Positions 47,859 to 57,458 of a stretch of 64,000 bases of DNA are shown in pieces. Position 1 is the first letter of the stretch, and each line of letters opens with the position of its first letter. Source of the stretch: Methylobacter psychrophilus. GTDB lineage: Bacteria > Pseudomonadota > Gammaproteobacteria > Methylococcales > Methylomonadaceae. The position numbers were made by a program, and so were the translations under genes. The stretch lies in assembly GCF_025583945.1 (NCBI RefSeq), contig NZ_JAOEGU010000006.1:1-64000 (forward strand), written 5' to 3'. The notes under the pieces were generated by a model. That model worked only from the letters and a program-made list of their open reading frames with translations, ran no database searches and had not been told where the DNA came from.

Positions 47859-49061
47859 TTATATGTCCCGCTTTAAATTGGTAGCCGCTTTTTTCAACTC
47901 ATGTAAATGCTGTGCACGACGCTTTTGTAGCCAGCGCATAATACCGGTAACATAGAGTATGGCAGGGATAAAACCGCTCGCAAAAATTAGCCACCGTCCG
48001 GGCATACCTGCTATTTCACCATTATGTAAAGGATGCAGCCAGCTCATAAAAGTATCGCCGGCTTGCTCAGTTACTGGATCCCGGGTTGATAGTACTGCAC
48101 CACTATATTGATCTACCCATACCGTTGTTTTTGGAAAACGCGCACTGGCCTCACCTTGTTGGTACAACACAATTCGGTAAGAACCGGCCTTACTATCCGG
48201 CGTTTCTATCCAGCGTAACAGGGCATCCGGATAACGATTTGTAGCAACAGCAACCGCCTGATCCAAGGTAATTCTGGAATAGCCGGATTGATAGTTTATT
48301 TGCTTAGCCTCCATCTGATATAAAGGCGACAGATAATTGATTGCTGGTTTAAACACGGCGGGTAATTCCAAAATGATGCCGCTAAGCAATAACAGTAATA
48401 AAATTACAAAACTATAAATGCCATTGGTTTTATGTAAATCAAAAATAAATCGGGGCTTGCTTGCGCCACGCTTAATAGACAACGCCTGACGCAATTTTCC
48501 TGAGGTTGGCCACCATAAATAAATCCCGCCAAGTAACGGGATCAACAACAAAAAACCCACAATACCCATCACTATTTTGCCGGCGCTATCCAGCAATAAC
48601 GCATAATGTAGATCAAACAGCCAGGTCATTACAAAATCGCCCCAAAAACGGCTACTGACGACTTCTGCATTATATGGATTAACCCAAACAATCAGGGGCG
48701 CAAAAGACAGCCCCACTTTTTCGACCGGCTTGTAATAACGCGCCATTAACATGGCTTGTTTATGACGCGGCATTTCCAATCGCCAGGCCCCACTACGTTG
48801 CGGATGCGCTTGGCGAATAGCCTGAAAGACAGCCTCATAAGACTCCGGTTCCTGCTCAGCCAGCGCAGCCGAGACTTGCAACTGTGGATTGATCATTTCA
48901 TCAAGCTCCACGTAAAAAACCAGTAAGCTGCCGGTCAGTCCTGCCAGTACAAACACCAGACCCAGACTCAATCCAAAATAAAGATGAAGGCTCAACCAAC
49001 GCTTACGCCATTGATTGTGACGCGATGGCAGTTTATTAGCTGGACTTGTTGCTATCGGCAT
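47859..49061 (-). CDS. PepSY-associated transmembrane protein
   Basis: A 400-residue membrane protein of the PepSY_TM (PiuB-like) family. Helices lie at about 23-48, 150-178, 205-232 and 345-368, with PepSY-type periplasmic segments (EAVFQAIRQAHPQRSGAWRL; ITLDQAVAVATNRYPDALLR). The WLFDLHYALLLD and WLHPLHNGEIAG motifs carry paired His and are typical. Such proteins often accompany TonB-dependent receptors for iron chelates and may reduce metal at the inner membrane. Here the receptor gene ends 11 bases upstream, so the two form an operon. Confidence 0.9.
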   Translation of the reverse strand: MPIATSPANKLPSRHNQWRKRWLSLHLYFGLSLGLVFVLAGLTGSLLVFYVELDEMINPQLQVSAALAEQEPESYEAVFQAIRQAHPQRSGAWRLEMPRHKQAMLMARYYKPVEKVGLSFAPLIVWVNPYNAEVVSSRFWGDFVMTWLFDLHYALLLDSAGKIVMGIVGFLLLIPLLGGIYLWWPTSGKLRQALSIKRGASKPRFIFDLHKTNGIYSFVILLLLLLSGIILELPAVFKPAINYLSPLYQMEAKQINYQSGYSRITLDQAVAVATNRYPDALLRWIETPDSKAGSYRIVLYQQGEASARFPKTTVWVDQYSGAVLSTRDPVTEQAGDTFMSWLHPLHNGEIAGMPGRWLIFASGFIPAILYVTGIMRWLQKRRAQHLHELKKAATNLKRDI

Positions 49062-49072
49062 ATTTTTATCGG

Positions 49073-51199
49073 TTATAAATCGTATTTAACATTAATGGCG
49101 CCATAAAATGCACGACCATCACCGGGTGCATGAGCAGTTTGATTGGCAGTAGTGTTATACCAAACGTATTCCCAATAGGTATCTGTCAGGTTTTTTACCT
49201 GAAACTGTAAATCAACCAGCTTGTTTACCTGATAACCGATATCCAGATTTAATAAGGCATATTCACCAAACTTACCTTTTTTATTTGCCTCATCAACATA
49301 ATAGCTGCTCTGTCCTGTTGTCCACAAAGACGATTTTAGCTTGGGCATTATTTGATAATCTATACCGCCGGAAAACAAATAATTTGGCGTATTGAAAATT
49401 TGGGTTCCGGCCAGTGCGGGATTACTTTTGGGTGTAGCAACAATAGCTTCCTGTAAGGAAAAAGCAGTCCACACACTAACCAACTTAATTGGTTGAATTT
49501 TAAGCTGTACATCAACCCCTTGTCGATCAGTGGCACCAACAAGCGTGGAATCATTACCCGCACTGTTAAGAACCCGACTCGACTCATTAGTCGCTGTTTG
49601 CTTCCAGTACGCTACACGTCCTTCAGCCCAATCGACAGGCTCGACTTTAACACCCACTTCCCAGCCATCATTAATTGACGGCGCAATATCAACAGGATTG
49701 GGATTGGTATTATAAGCACCGGCACCAACGGCAACCTGAAACGTCCGCCCCCAATTACCATAAAGACTGTAACCTTCTATCGGAGTAATAATCGCACCCA
49801 TTTTAGGTTGCCAGATGGTGCCATAATCATTGACCTCATACGATTTATTAACCAGCTTATTAGTATAATCACCGCTAACCTTATCGGCACGGAAACCTGG
49901 CGTCAATTTTAACCATTTAAAGGGTTTAACCATCGCCGTCAAATAACCGCCATAGACATTGAAATTAAAATCCTGATTACGGGTTTGCGATGTTCTGGCA
50001 CGATTCAAGTTTCTGTATCGCCAGCTTTTATTATCTTGTTGCTGAACATCAAAACCCGATTCCAGAGAGAAATCATCCAACCAGGAAATGTCAGGGTGGT
50101 AGGTCAATGAAGTAATACCGCCATACTGGACTTCATTCGTATCCCGTTCCTGCTGCGATTCAACAACGCTGTAGCGCACCCAACGCTGATCATCAAGGGT
50201 ATTGGCATAACTTTTAGTCGACCAAAACAGATCATCCGTTAAATTAACATCCAGATGGCCACTCAGCTGGCCAACTTGCCGGGTGCCACTATCGTTGGCA
50301 TTATGAGCCATGGACTGGGTTGGGTTGGCTTTAGCTTGTTCGAGCGTCAAATATCCGGATTCTTGTGCTTCGGCCTCACTCCATCTGGCAATCAGTCCTA
50401 CTTTAAGTTTTTCACTTTCAGGCGTGTAAAACCATTTACCTGAAAAACTGTTTTTTTCTGAAGAGGCATGATCGCGATAACCATTCGTTGCCCGATATGA
50501 CACGGTATAGTTTTGTGAAAAACCGCCTGTTTCGTAACCTGCGCCGGTTTGAATATCATGGGTATCAAAGCTGCCATAACTTACTCGACCTTTAAGGTAA
50601 TTGCCGCCCTGAGTTGTGAATATATTGGCATTACCCGCAATGGCATGCAGGCCGTAGCGAGGATCGTTAGTGCCGCGAAGTACTTCAATTGATTCAATAT
50701 CCAACGGGAATACCGCATCAATAAAAGGCATATTGCCATCATTACTGTTACTGGGAATGCCGTCGATTAACAGCTTGACGCCATTAATATTGCCTTCGCC
50801 GTTGAAGCCCCTGAAAGAAAATTTTCCGGTCGTAGTCCCTTGATTAAATTGGGTAACCTGTACACCAGGCATACGGTGAAATAAATCATAACTGGTCAGT
50901 ACATTTTGGTTTTGGATTTTATCGGCATTCAAAACATCCACAGAAGTAATAATATCCGTACTTTGTAATTTTTGTGTAGATGCCGCTGTCACCACCATTT
51001 GGCCCAATTCAAAGACCGTGTTATCAGTCGGCAATTTTTTATCCGGTACTTCGGTGCTTTTTTTAACTGACAGAGCTTTAACCGACTGAGCCTTAGCTGA
51101 TGAGGCTTTCTGCTCATCGGCAGACTCCGCAATCATTGGTGTGATGATAATTCCGGCCGCTAACAGGATCCCTGCGACCATTTGACGTTTAGTTTTCAT
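49073..51199 (-). CDS. TonB-dependent outer-membrane receptor
   Basis: About 708 residues from the ATG at 51199 (signal MKTKRQMVAGILLAAGIIIT); an in-frame ATG at 51253 adds 18 residues. After a spacer rich in Ala, Ser and Lys comes the TonB box-like FELGQMVVTAAST, the plug domain with MPGVQVTQFNQGTTTGKFSF and VEVLRGTNDPRYG-like IEVLRGTNDPRYGLHAIAGN, and a barrel ending in YGAINVKYDL with terminal aromatic residue-rich strands. It is probably a receptor for a metal chelate; candidates include iron siderophores and, given the methanol genes, lanthanide or copper chelates. Its partner is the PepSY membrane protein downstream. Confidence 0.9.
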   Translation of the reverse strand: MKTKRQMVAGILLAAGIIITPMIAESADEQKASSAKAQSVKALSVKKSTEVPDKKLPTDNTVFELGQMVVTAASTQKLQSTDIITSVDVLNADKIQNQNVLTSYDLFHRMPGVQVTQFNQGTTTGKFSFRGFNGEGNINGVKLLIDGIPSNSNDGNMPFIDAVFPLDIESIEVLRGTNDPRYGLHAIAGNANIFTTQGGNYLKGRVSYGSFDTHDIQTGAGYETGGFSQNYTVSYRATNGYRDHASSEKNSFSGKWFYTPESEKLKVGLIARWSEAEAQESGYLTLEQAKANPTQSMAHNANDSGTRQVGQLSGHLDVNLTDDLFWSTKSYANTLDDQRWVRYSVVESQQERDTNEVQYGGITSLTYHPDISWLDDFSLESGFDVQQQDNKSWRYRNLNRARTSQTRNQDFNFNVYGGYLTAMVKPFKWLKLTPGFRADKVSGDYTNKLVNKSYEVNDYGTIWQPKMGAIITPIEGYSLYGNWGRTFQVAVGAGAYNTNPNPVDIAPSINDGWEVGVKVEPVDWAEGRVAYWKQTATNESSRVLNSAGNDSTLVGATDRQGVDVQLKIQPIKLVSVWTAFSLQEAIVATPKSNPALAGTQIFNTPNYLFSGGIDYQIMPKLKSSLWTTGQSSYYVDEANKKGKFGEYALLNLDIGYQVNKLVDLQFQVKNLTDTYWEYVWYNTTANQTAHAPGDGRAFYGAINVKYDL

Positions 51200-51529
51200 T
51201 TTTTGCAATTGTCTATAATTTAGTGATAATTTATGCGCTTTTATTGCCTGCATATTCTATAAAACAGACAAGTCATAAATTATTAGCAAAGCACATGCCA
51301 GAACAGGGTCAGCGTACTATTCTTGCTGGCTGACAGCAATAAATCCTAGACAAAAGCCATGTAATCTATGAATTACATTAAATAAATGCGCCATATCCCC
51401 TATTTTTTGACAAAAATAGTGTCATATCACGTACTTGTGTCATCAACAGAGTTTGTAGGTAGCCAAAATATCGGCAAAAAAAATGCCCCGAAGGGCGTTA
51501 AATGCATTAATAATTGTTATTCAAACAAC
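51200..51529. other. upstream region of the first TonB receptor gene
   Basis: Presumed promoter region. No clear Fur box found. ATGCCCCGAAGGGCGT near 51483-51498 is a short dyad (GCCC/GGGC). Bases 51386-51613 include a plus-strand frame that runs through repeat copy 3 and is not called. Confidence 0.4.
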
Positions 51530-51643
51530 TATAGACTTTCAGAAATTAAATTTCCAACTCACATCGCTGCAAAGTCTACGGATACCATCCCTTCAAGGGA
51601 TGTTATCCGTTAGCATCGAAATTATTTATCTGAGAATCTATAG
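51530..51643. repeat. inverted-repeat element, copy 3 (MITE-like)
   Basis: Begins TATAGACTTTCAG and ends CTGAGAATCTATA. The inner dyad is ACGGATACCATCCCTTCAAG followed by GGATGTTATCCGT. Same orientation as copy 1. It lies between the amidohydrolase gene's end and the upstream region of the first TonB receptor gene. Confidence 0.87.
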
Positions 51644-51701
51644 AGCCATGAATTAATCAAGCAGGACATACCGGATTGATTATCCATCAAAACTTGGCTA
51701 C

Positions 51702-52976
51702 CTAATATGACCGTAAAACGGACTGTTCGTTGACAAAATTATTGACGATAATCTTGCCACCCGACATAACCAGATCGGGATACTCCAGGGTTTTAAAACT
51801 ATGAGAAAGATCACCTTTTACGGCAATCATATCGGCCGGCGCACCGCTTTGTAAGGTTCCCAGTAGTGGTATATTCAGATAGCGACCGGCTTTTTGTGTC
51901 GCTGTATGCAAAACCTCCATAGGCTGCATTTTTGCCATGTGCATCATATATATAAGCTCTTGTGCATCAATACCCCAGGGGATGTCGGGATGGGCAACTT
52001 CAGCGCCATATAAAAACTCGGCATCTAGCGCTGCCAACCGGTTGACGTTGTGAGTGATACCCGGACATTTTGATAAGGTATCTATGGTAGTGACTATTTT
52101 TACCTGTTGAGCGACGGCTTTCTTTAGTAATGGCTCGGAGATAACATCACAAGGAACGTGCGCCCATTCATCAATACCGGCATTGATGGCAAGCTCGGCA
52201 CCTTTTTCTTCACCAATATGTGCGGCCACTTTACGGTGATGTTTATGCGCTTCATCGACAATCGCTTTAACTATATTTTCGGGTAATAGCGGCCATGCCA
52301 TTTTTGAATCAGTCGTTTTATGTGCAGGTTGATGATGAGGATCATCATGCCCCGCAACCGGTTTATCTTCATGGCCATGCCCGTGACCTGATGCCCACGG
52401 TGCACCGACTTCACCGCCCGGTTCCAAAGCCACCTTAATCACTACCGCGCCGCCAGCAATTAACTTGTTCACGGTTGCTCGCGCCTGCTCTTCTGTAGCA
52501 ACAGGAACAGCAATATTATCGGCTCCCATACCGGGAATCGGATAACCATTTACTGCAGTAATAATCGGGCCTGACGTCAAAACACGCAAACTGCCGTCAC
52601 CACCATAAGGTTGGTGCAAAGGCCCGCCAACATCCCGAAGCGTGGTAATCCCATGTCGTAGAACAACGTCAGCCGGAATATGCTGAAAGGCAAGATGCGC
52701 GTGTAGCTCAATAAAACCAGGTAGCAGGGTTGCATCGCCCAAATCAATAACTTTAACAGGGCTGGACTTAAATTCTTCACGCGAATCGATTTGCGCTATT
52801 TTTCCATTAATCACTAATACCGAGGTATTGGTTCTCATGTTGGTACCATCGAAAACCCGGGCGGCATGAATAAGTACAGGAGTTTGTTCTGCCATTACCG
52901 GAAACGAGGCAATAGCCGTCAAAAATAAAAACCGTAACAGTATAATTTTTAAAACTAATTTCAAGAGTATTTTCAT
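51702..52976 (-). CDS. Secreted amidohydrolase family protein with His-rich loop
   Basis: A 424-residue metal-dependent hydrolase with an N-terminal signal peptide (hydrophobic to about residue 29, FPVMA). Metal site motifs: ELHAHLAF (HxH, about 83), a Lys in VVIKVALEPGG (about 190) and His in HRKVAAHIGEEKG. A loop at about 198-225 carries many His residues (GHGHGHEDKPVAGHDDPHHQ) and may bind metal. Related proteins are prolidase- or imidazolonepropionase-like; the substrate is unknown. It is located between two TonB receptor genes, all on the minus strand. Confidence 0.82.
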   Translation of the reverse strand: MKILLKLVLKIILLRFLFLTAIASFPVMAEQTPVLIHAARVFDGTNMRTNTSVLVINGKIAQIDSREEFKSSPVKVIDLGDATLLPGFIELHAHLAFQHIPADVVLRHGITTLRDVGGPLHQPYGGDGSLRVLTSGPIITAVNGYPIPGMGADNIAVPVATEEQARATVNKLIAGGAVVIKVALEPGGEVGAPWASGHGHGHEDKPVAGHDDPHHQPAHKTTDSKMAWPLLPENIVKAIVDEAHKHHRKVAAHIGEEKGAELAINAGIDEWAHVPCDVISEPLLKKAVAQQVKIVTTIDTLSKCPGITHNVNRLAALDAEFLYGAEVAHPDIPWGIDAQELIYMMHMAKMQPMEVLHTATQKAGRYLNIPLLGTLQSGAPADMIAVKGDLSHSFKTLEYPDLVMSGGKIIVNNFVNEQSVLRSY

Positions 52977-53007
52977 AAAGGAAAAACGTTATGGTGGCAA
53001 ACTGATA

Positions 53008-53363
53008 TATAGATTTTCAGATAAATAATTTCTATGCTAACGGATACCATCCCTTTAAGGGATGTTATCCGTGTAAGGTAACTCGCAATAAATACCCCCA
53101 CCCTATCGTTCCCACGCCGGAGCGTCACTGCCATTAAGTTAAGAAATAAGGAATCAAAAAACATGTTTTTTGATTCCCCATCATATAGTGACTTCTGGAG
53201 TACAAACCTAGGTTTGTACTCCATGTAAAAGGTATTTCAACGCTTAACTTAATGGCAGTGACGCCGGAGCATGGGAACCAGGCTGATTCTGGGGGGGTAT
53301 TTTCTGCGTACTGCCCAAACTAAATCATCATGTTATGGAAGTTTAATTTCTGAAAGTCTATAA
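53008..53363. repeat. inverted-repeat element, copy 4, interrupted
   Basis: The left half (53008 to about 53087) matches copy 2: TATAGATTTTCAGATAAATA and the dyad 53040-53072. The right end, GAAGTTTAATTTCTGAAAGT then CTATA, appears only at 53338-53362. The roughly 245 bases in between are foreign and carry their own palindromes. Copy 4 therefore predates the insertion. Confidence 0.85.
53090..53303. repeat. insertion of stacked palindromes inside copy 4
   Basis: Outer ends AAATACCCCC and GGGGGTATTT are inverted. Inside them a perfect 22-bp inverted repeat (53122-53143 with 53243-53264; GCGTCACTGCCATTAAGTTA...) encloses two perfect palindromes: 53150-53177 (28 bp, starting GGAATCAAAAAACATG) and 53197-53222 (26 bp, starting GGAGTACAAACCTAGG). 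No transposase. It looks like a composite of small non-autonomous elements. A minus-strand frame through it is not a gene. Confidence 0.85.
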
Positions 53364-53364
53364 C

Positions 53365-53399
53365 AAAAAAACGGCATCAGTATTTTTTACTGATACCGT
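53365..53399 (-). terminator. intrinsic terminator after the second TonB receptor gene
   Basis: Minus strand: a 12-bp stem, ACGGTATCAGTA with TACTGATGCCGT (one G-T pair), followed by TTTTTTT. It lies 22 bases after the receptor stop. Confidence 0.88.
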
Positions 53400-53420
53400 C
53401 AACTATTTAGCGATAAACCC

Positions 53421-55682
53421 TTAGTAAGTAATTTCTACGCCACCATAAAATGCCAACGGTGCGCCAGCGTTTAACATGGCGTCAGCGGATGTTGCGGTAT
53501 TTAAAATATTGGTATTGGCAACATAAACAGTATCAAGCAAATTCCGGCCTTCGACAAAAACCTTATAATGACTGTTGGACCAACCGGTACGCATACCCAA
53601 CAAACTGTAAGCATCAACAGCATAGGTATTGGCATAATCTCCCCAGCGCTTACCGACTACATCAAAAGTCGGCCCAATAAAGTAGCCGTTGGCATGGTTA
53701 TACATCACCTCGCCTTTCAAGAAATAATCGGGGGCTGCCGGTAAAGAATTATCACCATAAGTGGCATCACCATCAAAATTGAAATGGTTGACGGTGTAGC
53801 TCAATACCGGTTTGATAGTATGCGTACCATTTCTGTCCAGGGCAAAGGAGCCTCCGATTAAACCTTCAACACCGGCGTGTATGGTATTATTAAAATTTGT
53901 TGCTATGGGTGAGCCGCCTGGAGGAGTAGTCGACAGAATTTCATTATTAAGCCAGGAATAATACAACGCTAAATCCCAATTCACACTGTTCAGATTACCG
54001 ATTTTTTGCAGGCCGCGTGTGCCTATTTCAATAGAAGTTCCTTCCATTGCCTTGAGATTGGTACTACCTGAACCCGCAGTAATGTTATCCGAGATATTAT
54101 AGTTGGTTGGTGGCGCAAATAAACGACTGACGTTACCATACAAACTGGAGCTCTGGGTCACGTTATACATTAAGCCTAAACTGGGATTAATACCGGCATA
54201 GTCATTACTGGGATTACCGCCTTGGGGATAAAAATTGGGCGTGGGTGCAAAAAGAAAATTAGGTTGTCCGTCTTGAGGAATAGGCAATCGTTTGTTATTA
54301 ACTTCACGGTGTGCAAATACGCCTTGCAACGCCGGTGTTAACGTCCATTTATCCGTTAGATGCCAATGATCCTGAGCAAAAATTTCGATATTATCGGCTT
54401 TCTTGGTAATGTCATTAGTCATCGCACCACGCTGACCACCGTTATTGGTGTAGTTGCCGCCTTTATCCGAGTTGGTACCAAAATTCAAGCCCAGTAATAA
54501 TTCATGACTGTCCAAACGTAAATTGTAACGAGCCGAAGTTCCCCAGTCTTGCTGATTGGTATCGACCAACATACTGAACATATCATTTTGGCCGCCCTTA
54601 ACATTCGGCAACATTACCTTGGATACTATCGGATGATAAAGCTGTTGGTTTTCAAAAGAAAAGCCAATATCCAGAGAGCTTTTATCATCAATTGTCCAAG
54701 TTGTTTTGTTGGCGACACGCTCTGTTTCAGTATTTAATTGATAATTACCGTCAATAGCCTGAGTGCTCGCCTGATAAGGATCTGCCGCGAATTGTGCCCG
54801 GTTCAACTGCCCCGGCAACTGCTGATTGTTTTTAATATAACTGACAAAAGTTCGATTAACGACAGCGTCAGAAATTTGCCAGCCAAAATTACTATAAAGA
54901 CCAAAGCGATCTTGCTTGTTATGGTCACGATAACCATCCCATTCTTTGCCTTCGACAGTCAACAAACCGTCAAAACTGTCATTAAAAACCTTACTGACCG
55001 TACCCCGTCCAAGAAACTGACCAAAACTGCCGCCACTGAGGGACAACCTCATCTCGGGACTATCATGAGCCGTAGGCGAAGTAAAATTGACGGCACCACC
55101 CAAAGTACTGGCACCATATTTAAAAGCATTGGCTCCGCGTGCAACGGTTGCAAAACTCGAAGCCAGCGGATCAATCATGCGATTATGATTATTACCATCA
55201 GCGGCAGTAACCGGCAAACCATCTTGCAAAAGCTTGATACCACTGCCCGCATAGTTATTGGAATCCAGATTTGAACCACGACTGGAAATAAATACCTCAT
55301 CATTACCACTTTGACTGGGTGCCCAAACACCCGGTGCATAACGGAAAAAATCCGCAATACTGGAGACGTTACGATCACGTAACTCATCAATGTTAATCAA
55401 GGTTACCCCACCGGGTGTAAGCGCCACTTCAGCACTTGCCGCCGCCAGCTGTGGGTCGCTTTTTTCCGTCACTTCCATCGTCTTAAGTGTAATAGGTCGT
55501 GCGGCATTTTTATCAACTGCCGGCTTGGTCTTTTTACCCGTTGCCTTTGCAGTTTCAGCGGCACTTACCGGCTGCTCTGTTGCCATCACAGCAGAACTGG
55601 AATTAAATAATAAAAAGGACATCAATAGTGGACGGGTTAATTTTAAAAGTTTAACCGGTCGATTAGAGCGTAAGAGTTTCAT
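53421..55682 (-). CDS. TonB-dependent outer-membrane receptor, FecA-like
   Basis: A 753-residue receptor from the ATG at 55682 (signal to about residue 35, ending SAVMA); the frame is open ten codons further. The TonB box region is ITLKTMEVTEK, the plug has DFFRYAPGVWAPSQSGNDEV, FISSRGSNLDSN and GANAFKYGASTLGGAVNF, and the barrel ends in FYGGVEITY with a C-terminal aromatic. It resembles receptors for Fe(III)-citrate-like or siderophore ligands. The divergent neighbour is a PchR-like AraC regulator, which suggests ligand-dependent induction. Confidence 0.9.
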   Translation of the reverse strand: MKLLRSNRPVKLLKLTRPLLMSFLLFNSSSAVMATEQPVSAAETAKATGKKTKPAVDKNAARPITLKTMEVTEKSDPQLAAASAEVALTPGGVTLINIDELRDRNVSSIADFFRYAPGVWAPSQSGNDEVFISSRGSNLDSNNYAGSGIKLLQDGLPVTAADGNNHNRMIDPLASSFATVARGANAFKYGASTLGGAVNFTSPTAHDSPEMRLSLSGGSFGQFLGRGTVSKVFNDSFDGLLTVEGKEWDGYRDHNKQDRFGLYSNFGWQISDAVVNRTFVSYIKNNQQLPGQLNRAQFAADPYQASTQAIDGNYQLNTETERVANKTTWTIDDKSSLDIGFSFENQQLYHPIVSKVMLPNVKGGQNDMFSMLVDTNQQDWGTSARYNLRLDSHELLLGLNFGTNSDKGGNYTNNGGQRGAMTNDITKKADNIEIFAQDHWHLTDKWTLTPALQGVFAHREVNNKRLPIPQDGQPNFLFAPTPNFYPQGGNPSNDYAGINPSLGLMYNVTQSSSLYGNVSRLFAPPTNYNISDNITAGSGSTNLKAMEGTSIEIGTRGLQKIGNLNSVNWDLALYYSWLNNEILSTTPPGGSPIATNFNNTIHAGVEGLIGGSFALDRNGTHTIKPVLSYTVNHFNFDGDATYGDNSLPAAPDYFLKGEVMYNHANGYFIGPTFDVVGKRWGDYANTYAVDAYSLLGMRTGWSNSHYKVFVEGRNLLDTVYVANTNILNTATSADAMLNAGAPLAFYGGVEITY

Positions 55683-56038
55683 ATTAAAATCCAATATAGC
55701 AAAAAAATACACCTCAGCATTGACTGAGAATTTTTTATTCAGTCATCAAATCCATCATTGGATACGATCGAAAACAGGCGATGATAATAGCCAATAACAA
55801 CCACGACTTCCTCGCCAATTCATATGCAAAAAAGAGTATTTCTTATGCTAAAAGTAGGATTGCGTTATATGCCTTAATTTTTCATGTTTAGTGTGTGATA
55901 TAACGTACTTTTATTAAAATAAACCCTGCCTTATTTTAATAAAAAATTATTAACCATTTGAAAATAAACCACTAATAAACAAAGGCATACTTAATGCTTA
56001 ATTATTGGAACGTTTTATAAAAAAAGAAAAACCGGGTA
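55683..56038. other. divergent control region between receptor and AraC-type regulator genes
   Basis: About 356 bases, strongly AT-rich, without a gene. It should hold promoters for both genes. A-rich blocks and an imperfect dyad of TTTTATTAAAATAA type near 55910-55945 are visible but no site can be assigned. Confidence 0.45.
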
Positions 56039-57007
56039 ATGAAAAAAATACAACAGCTAACGGCCCGAAAGTGGAGTATTAATGTCAGTGACTTGCCGTT
56101 ACAACTCCAAAAGACAAATAATTGTTTACACCAGTCGTTACCCAAAGAGGCTGGATACGGCCACTCCAATATATTCCAGCTTGATAAAGATTTGAGCTAT
56201 ATTGAAACAATCTATACGCCCGCTAAAGACTTGGCTATTTTAAGCCGCGTAGATTTTCAGGAGCCACGAATGATCGTCACCGTTGGCTTAAAGGGACGCT
56301 CCGGTTTTTCCGGAAGCCAAGGCAACAAGATTATTTTTAACGAAGGCTTTACCTCTATTACCACAGTTAATTCAAGCATCGGTGAACGACAGTACGAAGC
56401 CGATAAACCGATAACCCAACTGCGTTTTTCCATCGGAAAAAAATGGTTGGATAGATACTTTGGCGAAAATAAATTTACGCATTTATTTAATAAAGGCAAC
56501 ATTCAACAAGTCAGCTATCATCCTGTATCTCATCAAGGAATGTGTGCGGCACAACAGTTATTAACGTGTAACGTATCAAGAGAAATCAGATCGATATTTA
56601 TGCATGGTCAGGCCATGTCGCTACTGGCTGCGGAATTAACGCCGCTATGCCAAGCACAACCTGAAGATGGTGGGATAATTAATGAAAAAGACCACAGAAT
56701 GGCAAAGTTGGCACGCGATATTCTGTTTGATGAATTTAAAAATCCACCCTCTGTAGAAATGTTATCCATCCGCGTAGGAACTAATCAATTTAAATTAAAA
56801 AAGCTGTTTCACCATTTTTTTAAGAATACGCCTTATGGTTTGTTACTGGAATTCAGGATGAATAAAGCCTATCAGTTACTCGAATCTACCGGCTGCCAGG
56901 TTGGTGTTGCCGCAGATTTTGTTGGCTACAACCATGCCAGTAATTTTAGTAATGCCTTTATAAAACACTTCGGTATTTCACCCAAAACTATTTCAAAAAA
57001 AAATTGA
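56039..57007 (+). CDS. AraC-family transcriptional regulator, PchR-like
   Basis: A 322-residue regulator. Residues 1-215 form a ligand-binding part that resembles siderophore-responsive PchR proteins; the C-terminal double helix-turn-helix (about 230-322) has MLSIRVGTNQFKLKKLFHHF and VAADFVGYNHASNFSNAFIK, ending HFGISPKTISKKN. It is encoded divergently from a TonB receptor gene, the normal arrangement for a regulator that senses the imported chelate. Confidence 0.88.
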   Translation: MKKIQQLTARKWSINVSDLPLQLQKTNNCLHQSLPKEAGYGHSNIFQLDKDLSYIETIYTPAKDLAILSRVDFQEPRMIVTVGLKGRSGFSGSQGNKIIFNEGFTSITTVNSSIGERQYEADKPITQLRFSIGKKWLDRYFGENKFTHLFNKGNIQQVSYHPVSHQGMCAAQQLLTCNVSREIRSIFMHGQAMSLLAAELTPLCQAQPEDGGIINEKDHRMAKLARDILFDEFKNPPSVEMLSIRVGTNQFKLKKLFHHFFKNTPYGLLLEFRMNKAYQLLESTGCQVGVAADFVGYNHASNFSNAFIKHFGISPKTISKKN

Positions 57008-57053
57008 GTATTACCGAACTTTCCGGCTTGGATAAGTCTTTACTCGATTAGTG

Positions 57054-57449
57054 CTAATAAAAACCTTTTTGGCGCATTTCTGCTTCAAAAAGTTGGCTGA
57101 ATTTAGCTTCAGGATGACAACGAATGGCTTCTTCAAATAGCTCGATGTCTGCACCTTCAACATCGGCAGCAAATAAAAGCATCAAGCCCCCATCAGCAGA
57201 ATGGATAATCATATCCTGTAGCTTTTTAATATTACCACCTCGAGCCGCCTTAATTAAGGCAAACTCATAAGCGATACGTGGTATTTGTGCAGCGACGATC
57301 ACTAATTCAAGGCGCTCCAGATCTGCCTCCAGTAAATCATGCGCAAACCGATATGCCAATTCTGCATCAGCCAAAGAAATTACCTGCTCTTGAAGCTTAA
57401 CATCAAAGCCTTGCGTCTTGATTAATCTTAACAACTCGACTGCATTCAT
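57054..57449 (-). CDS. Helical-repeat protein of unknown function
   Basis: A 131-residue cytoplasmic protein, all-helical in pattern. Units of about 32 residues recur: AYRFAHDLLEADLERLELVI, AYEFALIKAARGGNIKKLQD and LLFAADVEGADIELFEEAIR. This recalls HEAT- or Sel1-like repeats, but I cannot name a family. It lies 9 bases after the YecA-like gene on the same strand and may be co-transcribed. Confidence 0.65.
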   Translation of the reverse strand: MNAVELLRLIKTQGFDVKLQEQVISLADAELAYRFAHDLLEADLERLELVIVAAQIPRIAYEFALIKAARGGNIKKLQDMIIHSADGGLMLLFAADVEGADIELFEEAIRCHPEAKFSQLFEAEMRQKGFY

Positions 57450-57458
57450 TACTTGGCG

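Noticed and set aside
52973-53224. 83-codon minus-strand frame
   Set aside because: Runs through repeat copy 4 and the palindromic insertion; it is an accident of the repeats.
41944-53363. CRISPR array
   Set aside because: The repeat copies are ~114 bp, kilobases apart and in both orientations, with no regular spacers and no cas genes.
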